Assembly: GCF_036588685.1 (NCBI RefSeq)
Contig: NC_086386.1
Coordinates: 18,992,931-19,056,930 of the forward strand
Direction of reading: 5' to 3'
From: Mytilus trossulus
Lineage: Eukaryota; Mollusca; Bivalvia; Mytilida; Mytilidae
DNA length: 64,000 nucleotides
This document shows, piece by piece, positions 1 through 14,700 of the stretch (positions are counted from its first letter, which is position 1; each line of letters starts with the position of its first letter). Made by a program: the position numbers and the translations under genes. A model generated the notes under the pieces. The model was not told the origin of the DNA, did not search any database, and saw only the letters and a program-made list of their open reading frames with translations.

Positions 1-217
1 AACACCGATGTGGTATGGGAAAGGGTGTTCAAAGTGGCATGAACACAGTGTGTGTTTATTTATTGCAACCAGACAACAAATTGGACTTCTTTATGCATTT
101 CACATTTATGTTTAAGATTAAATTACTGAATATTTGATTATGCATCAAAGATTCTTAACTATTCTGTTCTAAAACGATGAGGTTTATAAATAACAAGGAA
201 CAAATATGGAAAGAATT

Positions 218-660
218 AGAATCATATTCAAAACAGTGTGGTCCCCGCCATTGATTGACGACCTTAATTATGCCATTGACTGGGACAGATTAGGTGAACG
301 TTTGTCTGTAACGACCATTGCTCACTTCTTACTTATTATAGAATTTAAACTGTTGGGTCACCAAAGGTTCTTAACGCCTTTAATAATAAAATAATTTGAA
401 AAATTATTCAGGAATAACCTTTATGTTTTGATTTATATTATTGATACAAATCGACACATCGTATTATCCCGGATTCGTTTTTCGAATTGCTTTATTTAGT
501 TGTTAAGAACCTTTGATGACCCCACAGATTCAGTGTCTTTAACAAGTACATAGTGAGCAGTGATTATTACCGACTAACGTTCACCTAATTTGTCCCAGTC
601 AATGGGATAATTTAGGTTGTCAATCAATGGCCAGGACCACACTGTTTTGAATATGATTCT
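218..660. repeat. Foldback element, copy 1 (about 180-200-bp inverted arms)
   Basis: The left end AGAATCATATTCAAAACAG is repeated as its reverse complement at the right end. The two arms pair imperfectly over nearly the whole 443 bases, leaving a short centre around 415-465. A second copy with an internal insertion lies at 50372-51653. The 62-codon reading frame at 206-394 lies within the arm and is not a gene. Confidence 0.85.
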
Positions 661-747
661 ATATTTACCTTTTTACCGTCTGTTCAAAAAAGTATAATAC
701 ATCTAAGAATTATTAAACATTTTCTAGATTTGAACGTGAATTTGGCA

Positions 748-815
748 GATGGGACGAAACTGAGGTTATATGTAAGTACCCTATCTACATATAATCCCAG
801 TTTCGTTCTATCCAT
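748..815. repeat. Short imperfect hairpin
   Basis: The left arm GATGGGACGAAACTGAGG pairs with the right arm CCCAGTTTCGTTCTATCC around a short centre that includes TACATATAA. No coding content. Confidence 0.6.
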
Positions 816-1043
816 ATCTAAAATAATTTCATTTAATAAAGAGCGTGGGACGATTCAGGGATTATTTTTTAGACACTTTCGTTAAATTAGAATATTTTAA
901 TTTTGGATGTAACGCGTCTTCTGATTGGCTGACGTTATTTTGTTATGAGCCCATAGACAAAATTTAGTCATGTGACTGCGACGTCATCAACGTTTTTTCA
1001 TGATTTTCTACGGTTTAAAATGGAATTTAGAATTAAATTATAA

Positions 1044-1189
1044 GAAATGACTGCAATATTTTTTCTGTCTATTCGAAATAATATAAAAAATTTGGTGCAA
1101 ACTGTTAAATAACTACGCGCGTTATTCAGTGTGCACCACATTTTTTATGTTATTTCTTCATAGACAGAAAAAATATTAAAGTCATTCCT
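1044..1189. repeat. Hairpin, MITE-like
   Basis: The left arm (AAATGACTGCAATATTTTTT, CTGTCT) is the near reverse complement of the right arm (AGACAGAAAAAATATT, AAAGTCATT). The arms are about 60 bases with a small loop that includes ACGCGCGT. Confidence 0.75.
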
Positions 1190-1927
1190 TAATTAATATA
1201 AACAAAATCTCTCAAGTCCTTTATTTGATTATTCGATGTTAGAATTTCTAAATACCACATACTTTTTGGCCGTCCTTAGAAGACATATAAGGTGTACAAT
1301 TATTGAAATTATAGGCTTCTTTAAATAATACCCAACGTGGGCCGAAACAAGGATTATGTTAAAGAAAAATTCTTTCAGTACAAAGCAACAACAAAACGTT
1401 TATCAAGCACACACGCACATAAGTGTAGATCATATCAAGAAAAGCAAAAACATAGTATGTACACTGGAAATAACAGTAGCTGACATTTGACACTCACTAA
1501 AATTTCTATGTCATATGCGTATATGACTATAGTTTGTGGCCATACATTTTAAGTTATAGTATTGATATTTGTAATACTTTACAAGTATTTTATATGGTAA
1601 CACTTGATATAAACCGTTTAACCACCACTTTTTGTCTATAAATTGGAGCAATAAACTTTAAATTCGTTTCTCGTGATATTGATAGATATTAAACCGTTTG
1701 ATATTTATTAGATTAATGTTATCGTCAGGAAGATATATAGCATACTTGTTTACTGTGAGATAACGTTCAGTTGTAATTGTTTGTGTCTGCTTTATCAGAA
1801 GAACACACTATATGAAATTGTTATACATAGTAGTTTTTAACCATCATTTACCATTGTCTCAAAATATAGAAATAAGGATCAACTGATGCTGTATACAGTT
1901 ACCAACCAATATAAGTTATATGGTTCG

Positions 1928-2042
1928 CTACTGACCCCATACGGATCCATAGAGGGTTAGTAAAATCCATAGGGGGTGAGGCCGGAGGCCGAGTCCCCTG
2001 TGAATTTTATTCACCTTCTATGGATCCGTAAGGGGTCAGTAG
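1928..2042. repeat. Foldback repeat with CTACTGACCCC ends
   Basis: The terminal CTACTGACCCC is exactly inverted at the other end (GGGGTCAGTAG), and both arms contain GGATCC. Related pieces (CCCCATACGG, ATAGGGGGTCA) recur at about 2158-2202, so a second, partial copy may follow. Confidence 0.75.
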
Positions 2043-2723
2043 TTAACCGTATAACGAATTCATCGGACGCTGGACTTTTTCTGCGGCGTTTTGTTGAAAA
2101 ATAAACAATGAAACACAACAACATTTATAGATGACGTCGCCATTAACGCGTTACGAACCCCATATGAAACTTAATAACCCCATACGGTCTCATAGGGGGT
2201 CACCACGTGACGGCGTTTATCCAATCACAACATGATAATTCATCAATGGTCCGATAATGTTCAAATATAGTGGATATTAGAAGTAATTGATCCACTGTAA
2301 CAGCACAATATGATGAATGAACTATCAAAAACAGTTGAAAATTGTATAACTCAATACATTGATACGAGCACAATTTAACAACTTATATAGATATAATAGA
2401 CACAAACCATCAATACAAGAGCACACCTTGTTAATGAAAGCTACTCCAAAGCCAATGGCAACTGTCGAATAAATCATGTTGTATTAAAAACGCCATAAAC
2501 AGTCCGAGAAACGCATTTGCAATGCCAAAATAAAAGTTAACAGTTTCGATATTATTTTGGATCGAAAGTACATTTGAAGCACTATATGTCAAAGAATATG
2601 TTAGGTTTAACAGCTAAATAAATTTCCTGAAGGTGTAAAATTGTACCCGTTATGATCAATTTTTTTTATCATAGAATATAAATATAGATATTGTGGTTTT
2701 TTTTAAGTATTAAGATAAGCAGA

Positions 2724-5700
2724 ATGGGTGGAGCTTTTCGCAAACGGAAAAAAAGAGTAAGTATCGTTAATTTGGTCATGTTAGTTTACCCCTCAAATTA
2801 CCCAATCAGTATTTAATTCGTAGCTTTAAGCCAATTATTCTAATTGAACTTTGTTGAGGCAAAATGTTGTAGCACGTACAAAGTGTATAATTACCACTTG
2901 CAAGAAGGTCTAACAGCTGAATGTTATTTGTAAAACAAATTTTTAATAGTGTTCTATGTTGTATAAGTGCATTCATGCATTGTTCCATTAAAAATGTGTT
3001 AAATTTACGGTGTTTCTATATTAACATATTAAAAATTTTGGTATTCGAAAACAATACATTTATCACCGAAATTAGCCAAAACTTTATAATTTTATAATCA
3101 CATGATTGATGTGAGTAATGTTAATCTCATTCTCTTTTTTCTGTTTTTTTATTTTTTTAAATTTAACTGTTTACATGTATTTGAATCTGTACAATATCTA
3201 CTTTAAAACGTCAAATACCAATGCATATCTTTACAGCTAGCTGAATCTCTCACTTTTATGAAAAGTCGCATTAAAATCCATTATATTGAAAACGATGTCA
3301 AAAGAAGCCTCTGTATTCAAAATACTTAACTGTCATCAATCATCTGCTGATATGTTATGTCCTTACAATGCTATTGTAGTTGTTATTGTGACCATTTACG
3401 GATGCACCGACAAAACATATGTTTACTGAACTTTAATTTGTAATTTTGTGTTGAATTTTCACTAGACTGATTCATTTCTAAATTTTATATATAAACCAGA
3501 CATAAATCGCCTCGGATTTTGTTTTCCAAATGTCAGTAAAATCAAATATTTTGATACTGAAATTATGAATGACTTATTTCGTTTTTCAAGAAGTTTTTTG
3601 AAGTTATTTGCACACAACATATGAAGTTATTTCTGAATTTGGGTGAAAGAAAAACAACTATTTATTTCGAGTTTCCAAATGACTACCGATATTTAAGCCG
3701 AAGACTGAAATTAGAGTTCAAATTGTCTAAATTTGTATACATCTTTGTAGTTATCCTTTTACCTATTTTCATAAGTTTATAATATGCTTACACAGATTCT
3801 CAGAAGTCATAATGCTTTCAAAAACAGAACACAACTACGAACCAGCCAATAGAAAAGCATTTTGCAATTTGAATAAGCTTAATCAATAATTCTAGTTTTA
3901 CATACATTATTGTTTTTACGCACTTTTAGAAATCAAAACATGGAAAAAACAGTCAAATGTCCTCATCTACACCAAATCTCTTGGAACCGCAGCAACGAGT
4001 TGAATATCGTCAAGAACATAGTGTAAGTATAAACAGCGTTTTTCATTTTGAATGTAACATTTTTATCTAATACTTGGTTGAATTTAAATTCCAAAACAAT
4101 TAATCGTTAAAGTACATTCAATTTCTTGTCTCCTCTTAATATATGAAAATTTTCTACTCTTACTTTTACTTTCATAAATTGTTACTTGGATGGCGAGTTG
4201 TCTCATTGACACTCATACCACTTCTTAACTCTTTTCTAAAGATGCGCATAAAGTATCATATGTCAATTACGCAATCCAATGATTACTTTCACCTTTTTAA
4301 ACCTTAATTTATTAGATTAACATCTTTTCAAAGTAATTAAATGAAACATATACAATTTAATGCATGGTATTATATAATGTAAATTTATTTAAGATGATTT
4401 CAAAAGTAAACATCCTTCGTTGGAAACCGTTGAAACGTTTACGAAGCAATACTTTGTGAATCATGAAAAGTTAATACAAAAATGCTTCTTTAAAGTTCCC
4501 GTTAAAAACCATGACTTTACACATCTTATTGTGTTCTATTGAGAACAGCCAAAGCGGCTTTAAATATGAAAAAAATAAGTTTTAGAACATATATTACCAT
4601 ACGTTTAATTTAATCAAAAATATATCTGAGGTTAATACACATGACACAGCAAAATAAACAAGTGTCTATATATTAAATTGTATACTGTAACGGTGTGTAC
4701 AAAGAACAGTGTCATAAAATTTGTTTTCATTAAATTTATTCTAAATTCTGTATGCTTACATTGCCCATGTACATTTTAAAATTGTTTGTATGCACATTGA
4801 ACGACAAAAATATGTGACGTATAAAATGTTCTGACGTCAAACACTCAAATCAATCAATGTGTTCGTAGATAGAAGTTGTTTTTGTGTTCTGTAAAATTGT
4901 TCCTTTTAAAATTGTTATACAATGATGACTGGAGTACCCATATTTTGACTATTTTATTTATTGTGTCTGTTTATTTAACGCATCAATGTAAATATAACGG
5001 AATTCGATAAGACTGTCATTAAAGTGAGAGTTTAGCGCTATAGAACCAGGTTTAATCCACAACTTTCTACATTTGAAAATGCCTGTACCAAGTTAGGAAA
5101 ATGACAGTTCTTGTCCATTCGTTTTTGATGCATTTTGTTATTTGATATTGCCACGTGATTATGGACTTTCCGAATTGATTTTCCTCTAAGTTCAGTATTT
5201 TTGTGATTTTACTTTTCAAAACATATTCTTTTTATATATTGCCTCATGCCTGCCTCTAATACAAGAAGTGTGCGCCAGTGGGAAATTACTCCCTTAGGGT
5301 TTTCGGGAATGCAATCTGATTTATAAGATTTAGGAATTAAAATTTATTTAAAGTGTTTTATATCAACACACCCACATTTAAATTATTTTATACATTAGAT
5401 TCCATAGCCATATTTGCACTTGTTAAGATATTTTTATTCCCAAATTTTCAATTATTTTACATGCCCAACTTTAATTTTTGTTGTAAAAGGTGTTATATAA
5501 AGAAAAAGAAAGATTAAAGTTATAACATATTGGTCATGATTTGTAAAAGTCAGAACTATCAAGTAAAAGTAAGACACAATTCAAAATGTTCAGAAATTGT
5601 CAAGCCATACTGAGAAAAAATAAGAATGTCGAGAATGTGTCGAGAAATTTGAAGACAGTATTCAAATGTCAAGAATTTGTCAAGAAATTTTGAGACCATA

Positions 5701-8700
5701 TTAAGAATGTCAAGAATATGTCGAGTAAATTTCATACAAATTTGATATAAATGAGAATTTGTCAAGAAAAATTAAGACACAAGTCATACTTTTGGAGAAT
5801 GTCGAGTAAAAGTTCAAGCAAATTAAGACAAAAACTGGTCTTTTCAGACTTTTAGATTTTAGTAGTGCAGGCACCTGCAAATTTCATTTGACTATTGCCT
5901 ACTGACAAAAAAAAATTGATTTGTTTATTTTAGAGAAATGACAGATATTCTGCAGGATCAAACAGACATAACTTTACAACTTCGGAACCTGATTTGCGAT
6001 TTGTGAGTAGCAAGCTTTATATTACGTTTGATTTATTGATTGTCGAAATACTAAATGTATCACTCTATAAAATGAGGATTTTGACATGTATGCAGACAAA
6101 CTGACAGTTATCATATTACAAACGTAATGTGTGGGTGAATAAATCATGTTATATTAGACTTCACATTATTTTTTCAACATTAAGGCGATTTTGAAAAACT
6201 ATTGCATTTCACGTGATCGCTAAAATGCAGTTATTTACATGTTTTTAATACTAAGAGTGCACTGTCTTCAAAACAATGTATGTCCTTGGAAATATTCGTT
6301 ACCTATAGTAGACTTTCACTGAGAAATCGACAGTTGCAGTGTTTACTAAAAGCAAAATAATACTTAAAGACCCTTAAAGAAACGACTTTAACGTGCGTTT
6401 GTAATCTTTTGATGTGTCTGTTACGATAGTCAATTGAACTGCGTGTACAGTCTATTTTTCCCGAATAGATACTAAACCCATTCCCGATTGTTACAGAAAA
6501 TGAACAAAACAGAATCTCTGAAATTCTTTAACTATTTGTTTTCCACAATTTTCCAAACATCATTATAACATATATAATCTCTCGATAAATTATATCTAAC
6601 AAATCATTTTTTAATGACTTTAAATATGGCATATGCATACGTTTGTATTTTAAACCGAATTCGGTATTTTCTCAATCATTAAAAGTACAACGTGGAGGTT
6701 AATCGGATGTCAAAGTTAAATGATAGGAGTAAACAAGTCTTATACAAAAGCAAGAATCAAGTTAGAAATAGAAATATAAATAAGAGGATGGGTATAGTTG
6801 TCAAACGTATCAGGATCAACATTTGATACACCAGACGCACGTTTCGTCTACATAAGACTCATCAGTGATGCTCCGATCAAAAAGTTAAAAAGCCAGAACA
6901 AGTATAAAGCTAAAGAGCATTGAGGACCCAAAATACATATAAAATGTGCTAAATACGGCAGAGTCATCTATGCATGTGATACAAAATTCCTTAGTATTTC
7001 GAACATTTCATACTTTTGCAAACAGTTAATTTATTTGAATGACCATATAATCGATATGCATGTCAACACCGAAGCGCTGAAACGAAACGTTCACCAATAG
7101 TGGCATCGACCAAGTGTTTTGAATAGTTATCAAAGGTACCAGGCTTTAGCTTTGATACTCCAGACTCGCATTTCGTCTTTATTATACTCATCTGTGAGGC
7201 GCAGATTAAACAGATAGAAAACCAAACAAGTATAAAGTTGAAGAACATTGAGGACCTAAAAGTCGGAAAGGTTTTGCTAAATACGACTAAGGTAAAATAT
7301 GCCTGGGATAAGAAAACCCTGAGTATTTCGAATACTTCATACTTTTAAAAAAAGTTATCTTATAAAAATGCTCAATTAATTGATTTTGATGTCTACACGA
7401 AGCGCAGACTTTTAAGCTTGTTATCCCCTCGTGGACGAAACATCCACCAGCAGGTGCATAGACTCTGTGGTGTAAGTAGTTAACAAAGATACCAGGCTTA
7501 TAGTTTGATACGCCATATTCACTTATTGTCTACCTTAGACTCATTAGTGACGCTCAGATCAAAATAGTTAGTGAGCAAAACATGTTTAAAGTTGAAGAGC
7601 ATTGAGGACATAAAATACTCAAAGTTTTGCCAAATACAGCTAACTAAGGTGATATATGTCTATGATATATACACAGAACGAAACATACACAGAACGAATA
7701 AGTTTAATTTTCGAAACAATATAAACACAATATCAAATCGAAAGTACATGTATAACATGGATGTTACAGATAAAAAACAAAATGAAGTATTCAGCTGCTG
7801 AATGAACTCGTCGTTTTTTTAAGGACGAAAGTCCAATAACTTCTCCATGTCATATCAGATATTCATGAAAAACTTAAGGGATGTTACATGTATCGTTATA
7901 GATATAAACCAGTCATCAATATTTCTTAACTGATCAAAGCATTGTTCGAACAACTGGAAACTCCCCACTTTTTATAAATAAATCACATAATTCCGAAACG
8001 TTAAATCTAAAATTTATAAAAATCAAAAGGAAGCTTTCGTCAATAAATATGAACAATTCACCAATAAAAAATTGCTAAAAGAATTTTTGAGTTATTGTCC
8101 GAAAACTGTCAAATCCCTCTTTTAATAATCGATAAATCCCAAAAAGGCATAAACTTAAAATCTAAGATTTGTAAAAATTGAAAGGGAGCTAATTCATGTT
8201 GATATAAACAATTCACTAAAGTTGCTGGCAAATTGATGAACGTTTTCTTGACTTCCTATCCGAAAATTGAAAACTCCCCCTTTTTTCAATGAAAACAAGA
8301 CAAAACTCGAAAACTTAAAATCTTAGATTTAGATGGGGGGGGGGGGAATAAAAAATGGGAGCTCACGTCAATAGATTAAAACAATCCACCCAAGTTTCAT
8401 GCGAATTGGTTCAGTCGTTTTTTAGTTTTTGTATGACATATAGAAACGAACAGACGGACGGACAATATTTTACCACAATGCGTCCTGTAAACGGGAGTAT
8501 AAAAACTATATACCAAAATGGCGTTGAAGAAAAACGTACACATGTAAATTTAAAGTAACGTTTGTTATTCGGAGTAAGATAGTAAACACTTTTTACAAAA
8601 CTAAAAATTTGTTGTTCATAGTACGTGTAAATGTAGAAAATCATCGTCATTCAAAATACAAAAGAGCTGAACTATGAATCAAAGAAATGGGTAACAAGTT

Positions 8701-11700
8701 GTGTCAAAACTTCAAATTAAGTACATTTGAGAGTTTTCGCAGTCACTGAAAGGATCCCGTAGCTACTTAAAAGCATAACACAATTAACGATACAAAAAAG
8801 TATACATCAGAGACTAACATTAATTCCTCAAGTAATTTTCGCCTATTTAGTACAATATTGCTGTAAAATATAAGATTTGAAACGAGGTGTTTTATATGTT
8901 TTTGAACAGGTCGGGCCAAATTTACAAATCTTTGAATCTATCAAGGAATGCAGTAATTTGGTTTAAGTAATTTATGGTAACGAAATTCCTGACTCAATAT
9001 TTCATCAGTAATGAAATGATTACGTTCGTTGAAACTTTTGACATTTATTCACATACGGGAACAATGAATATTTTTACATATACGGAAATTTGATGAGACT
9101 GTCAACACAGTGGAAGGTTTAGCGCTATACAATAAGTTTTAATCCACCATTTTCCAAATTTGAAAATGCCTGTACCAAGCCAGGAATATGACAGATCTTG
9201 TCCATTCGTTTGTGATGTGTTTTTTCATTTGATTTCGCCATGTGATTATGGATTAGATTTTCCTCTGAGTTCAGTAATTTTGTGATTTTACTTTTTAGAA
9301 CAGTTTTGAATATATAAAACATAAAACATAAAAAAAAACAATTGTTTTTGACATAGATCACATTTCATCACATGATATGATCTTACATTCATGAAATAAC
9401 TTAGCTTCATAGTTCTCTTTGTATTCATATTTTTTACTTAAGCTGTGTGAATAAAGAAAAGACATCATCTTAATTACCAAGATGAAAGCTACCATTTTGT
9501 TCCATATTTGAGTTTACCTGCATCTTATCATTAGATACAATCAAATATAAAAGAATTATGATTTAACGTCGTATTAAAACTGTAATACAAAGCTTTCAAG
9601 TGTGTTACACTGTTCTTTCAAATACAATGCTGAAATAATGAATATTTGTGTTTGTGTTTAGGGTAATCAACAGGTAGAAACAGCCAACGAAGAACTTACT
9701 ACTAAAAGTCAGGCAGATATAGTTATTAACCCAACTAATCATGAAAACATAAAGGTATGTATTTATACCGTTGTTTATTTCATGCGATGAAATAAAGAAA
9801 ATATGTGGTTTTTGCTTTTGATTGGTCGGAGGAAAAGAGGAAATAACGTCAAAATGACAGCGACATGCGTCATTATAACAAAGAAAACGATCAAAACCAT
9901 ATCAGCTTTACTTGCCGTACGTGTATAGTTATCAATCGAGATAATTATTTGACGGTTGACCTTTGCCGTCATAGTCAACTCTATATACCCACTTTATAAC
10001 CTGAAATACGGTTTATTTTTGTTGAAACCGACTTTTGTTGATTGAATATAAAACTATAAATTTGTGGAGTTAATAAAGTCTATATACAAGTCTTTTGAAA
10101 ATGTTTACTTCGATGAAGAAGTGGTTTACATATACCAACGAACAATCATTTTGTGCATGTCAATGAAAAAGTTGATATGGACTGGCCATCCACAAACATG
10201 AGGACATTGAACTATGCTGTAATAGTTTGCTTATCTTTCAAGTAAAGACTGGTATACACTCGCTTATACGAAGTTTCATTTTTTTGCACTGTCTACCTCA
10301 ACAGTTATTTCTTTGAACAGTGGAATTTTATTTTTTGCAAAAACGCTTACTACAATTAGAAGGAATAAAAATCTCTGACTATATAAGAAGAATGAAAAAT
10401 AAATATATCATTGTCCTTTAATTTCACGTTCCACTGAAACGGTGATATCCTCTCATTGAAAAGATTGGTGAATATAATGATCCCTTTTATCCCATCGAAA
10501 TTGAAATAAATAATAAAACCACACATACAGTTATGCCTGTGTAAAGTCTTACTTATATCTAGAATTTATCAATAAGTGTCGGTTGACAATAACACTGAAC
10601 AAGAAATAGGACGATTTAAGCTAACCATTTTTTTTCTTTCATGTATATGTAGCAACATTCCAGCTGTGCCTACTGTCTCCCAGTTGATACAACATTCAAG
10701 GGTTTGTGATTTTTGTCGTGATTTCCTTAATATATGGATACTGCTTACAAGTAAGCTACGAAGAAGCTATTGGATCAAGGGTTTTAAGTAGATATATTGA
10801 AGTTATCACTTCGTCGTGAATTTAACAGACGCAATCCCCAGTTGGTTCACAAACATGGAATATGAGTCACGGATGACCGTGGATATTTGTGTTTGTCATT
10901 TACACTATCCGGCCTTCTTTTTCTTGATTGTAATATCAAACACTTTATATTTGCCATGGAAATGTCGTTGTCTTTTTTTTTTTAGGGAGAGGGGCACAAC
11001 ATTGTCTGTCTCCTCTAAGGTAATGAGTATTGGTTGTCTTTTAAGTGAATTATTCGTCTTTTAGCATAGGTACAACAGTTAATTTTCATAAAACGTTCTA
11101 TTTTACAGGCTGGTCAGAATAGACTGTTTATTGCTGCAATAGATATCGGTACAACATATTCTGGTTATGCATATTCAGCACGGCGTGATGTTGAAAAAGA
11201 TCCTTCTAATATATTCTGCCCTCAGTGGCGAGGTGACGAAGGTCTGTATTATAAGACAGCTACAGCTATCGTGTTTGACGAACATGGACAATTTAGTAAA
11301 TTTGGTTTCGAAGCAGAAACATATTATCATGAAACAATAGAGGACCAAGATGATATTTTAGCATGTTATTTCTTCAACGACTTCAAGATGCTTCTGTATA
11401 AGAAAAAGGTACATTATAAACTAGTTTCTTTACAAATAACTAATCCTGGCATGATCGATGCCCAGATAGCTCCTTTGATATATGTTTATATATGCGATTT
11501 CAATTATTCTAACAACTTAAATTTTTATACATGTTATGCTGTAATGTCAGATTATCTCAACTTTCCTATGAATACATCCTGTGTAAAAATATTTTCAAAT
11601 ATTGATACCCATTATTTCAATTATGAAAGATTGATGCTGTAAACTAAAGATTTAGACAAAAGACATATGCACAGATGTTTTTATGTATCTACATGTTTAT

Positions 11701-14700
11701 TCACAGAATGACTTAAATAAAGATATTGATATCACAGACATAACTGGGAAGAAAATGAATGCGATAAAAGTGTTTTCTGCTTCCATTAGATATTTGAAGG
11801 AACATCTCTTGGATTCCTTACATAAAAGTTTCGTTAGAGACAGTAATATTTCAAATAATGATATCCATTGGGTTTTGACTGTGCCTGCCATCTGGGAAAT
11901 GAAAGCTAAGCAGTTTATGAGAGACGCAGCAGAAATGGTATTTTCTTTTCTGTACACTTATGGGTCTAAAAACTCTAAAGTATTGTAATGTTTAAAAAAC
12001 AAATGTATTTCTCACGATAGCTATAGCTTTTCTTTAATCGTTTAAAAAACTATTTAATACAGATATAAAAGCGAGCATGCCAACAGAATATTCAGGTTCC
12101 TCCTTATTCCATTGACTATATTTTTATTATTTTTTCGTTAACAGAATATTAATATTTTTGAAATCCAATATATATCAATATGACAAATCAAACGACACAC
12201 ATATATACAAACAGTATTTACACCAATAACTATATTGTAGAACCATCTATCAGAACAAGAGCCACATTCGTTGGAAACAGATATTGTCTAAACAGTTCCA
12301 ATTAAAGCAAAAATGTATACACGGGTTTTTTTAAATACAAAGTTCATATGAAGTAAATGAAAAAATATTAACAATTTCCTGTTTCCGGCAAAACACACTA
12401 AAATTAAAAATTTAAAACACATGTTGAGTTTTACAAATTACACAGTGGTGATGAAAAAAACAAACAATAAGATTTTAAAAATCTAAAAGTTCACACTTGG
12501 ATTGCAATTACTCACGAAGAATAAAACAATAATAGAAAGAGAACTAATATAACAATTTTAATTTTAAAACAAAACAATACTCAATACGAATTTAAATTCA
12601 CATTGTAGATTAATTCCGATATGTGTGTATTACCACGTGTACCTGTGCCCATGTTGTTGGGTTTGGGTTTTTTTTACTTATATACACAAATTTTTAATTA
12701 TGTATTTGAACATTTCGAACACTATCTAAAACTTTTGATATCAAACTGATGAAACTGCTATGATTTTTTGATTTTTAGCTTATAACCAGTAAGCGCGAGT
12801 ACTTTTTGATTTTGTGTTTTGATAAGTTTTTTAAATGCGCTTTGAATTGATCTGAAAAGTAGCATTAAGCTTTTTTCAAATGAATTAAGTGACAGATGAT
12901 GACTTCTTAAGTACTTTTATGACACTGTCCCACTATTCTATGTGATATGATTTTGACAATTTTTCAAGGTCGTATGGGCCCCTTTAGGCGTTAACCACTT
13001 CGTCATTAGATCTCTGGTTGAGAAAATTTCACATACTAGGCAATCATAATACATCTCCTTTAATTAACATTTACTTAACCCATTAAAATGACAAGTGATC
13101 GTGAATGTCCGTTTTCATTAGAAAGCAGAAATATTATCATTAGTTCTGGAAACATTTCTATTTATTAGATTTCATAAAAAAAAAGTTCCGTAAAATAACA
13201 TTAGTTCATTATTTTTTTTAGGCTGGTATTTTGCCAGACCAGCTTAGTCTAGCTTTGGAACCGGAAGCAGCATCACTGTATTGCCGCAAAGTACCCATGA
13301 GTATAAAAGAAAGTGAACTTAAAACGCTCACTTTGCTCGGGTCTGGTAAATCTTATGTTGTGTTAGATCAAGGAGGTAATTTAAACGAAACTCTCAATAT
13401 ATTATTTGTATCCTTTCAAAACAACATGTACTTTTACTGCACAGAAAAATTATGTCAGACAATGATATTCATATCAAGAATACTTATTGAATATAACAAG
13501 TATAGTATTATCTTCTTAAGGAGGCTCGCATGTATAAGATTTTCAGAAAAAAATGAAACATTTATTTTTCATTTCAAATTTTATTAATTATCTTTAGTAG
13601 TTGTTACTTTATCATATGGTACAAAAATCATTCCAAAAAATCAATTCGTGTTGGCCCCAGGTGACTTTTAAAATGTAAATTTCATTGAAAAAGCTCCAAA
13701 TTATCTCCCTTTGGTGCAAAAATGCCATTTTTTGGCATTAAAATTGAAATATCTTTTTTAACTCATCGGTGACCTATATTTTTTATTGATGTTTTTCGAA
13801 TAAGCTATACATAAACTAAATAATTGTAAAATTTTAGCGATTTCTGTAATTTAGTTCTTTTTTTATTTCGATATTATTTTTTTTTCTCCTATCAGTTCAA
13901 CAGAAAATAGATACTTTTACAAAAATGTATGCTTTTTTCGATGACAGATTGTAAGCGTAAATGGACGGTGACCCCATGTTTTTATTTCATTTTTCTATTA
14001 AGTATAAGATAAAGTTCATTTGTAAAAAAATATAGCGAAATCCTATATTAAATAAAAAAAAGTGATTTAGACCCGCGAGCCCCCTTAACATCGATTATAA
14101 TACAATAAAGACAGATTTTCAGTTTTGGGGGGTTTATTTCATTGCTAACAAGACACAAAGTGCACAACAACAATAGTATAATAGCATTCCTTTCAAGGAT
14201 CGGGGCATGCCAATTTTCCAACGAACATGTCTTTTTATAATTATACTGATTGGAAATAAGTAGTACACAATTAAATATTTATTTCATTTTAACCGTCGAA
14301 ACTCTGCTTACAAAACTTTGAGTACACTATTCAACAGAACAGAAAGTATATTTTTGGTGCCAATGTAGTGAAATTACCCAAAAGATAATTGAAACAACTT
14401 TCAATTGATTGCTTTAACATTTTATTTTTAAACAATTAAACATAAATAAATATTATGTTACGTTTTAATTAGTTCAAAACTTTTCGGGATAATAAATGTT
14501 TTTCATGATAGAAGATATATATTTGCATTAATACTTTAGAAATGAAACATAATATTTTTTCATATAACCAATCTACAAATATTGCTTTTGATCTTAAATA
14601 TCGGTATCAGTAATACACAATACAGTGGTCAAATATTACTTAAGATAAAACATATGACAGAATCCAACATTTTAAAGGATGTGTTTTCTTAATCTTTAAT

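Larger units (their letters stand above)
1..2723. other. Intergenic, repeat-rich region upstream of the HSPA12-like gene
   Basis: No coding exon is supported here. The stretch holds four inverted-repeat structures (218-660, 748-815, 1044-1189, 1928-2042) and otherwise AT-rich unique sequence. The promoter and any 5' UTR exon of the HSPA12-like gene presumably lie at its right end, but no clear core element was identified. Confidence 0.6.

Noticed and set aside
5545-5825. Possible CRISPR-like array (regular AGAATGTC repeats)
   Set aside because: The units are degenerate, spacing is irregular and the genome is animal; it is a minisatellite.
10816-11064. 82-codon plus-strand frame before the phosphate-1 exon
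   Set aside because: No acceptor/donor pair fits the phase of the neighbouring exons. It overlaps the tail of the Penelope-like fragment and a T-rich tract.
11697-11957. 86-codon minus-strand open frame
   Set aside because: It is antisense to HSPA12-like exon 11707-11937, which has clear family motifs and splice sites.
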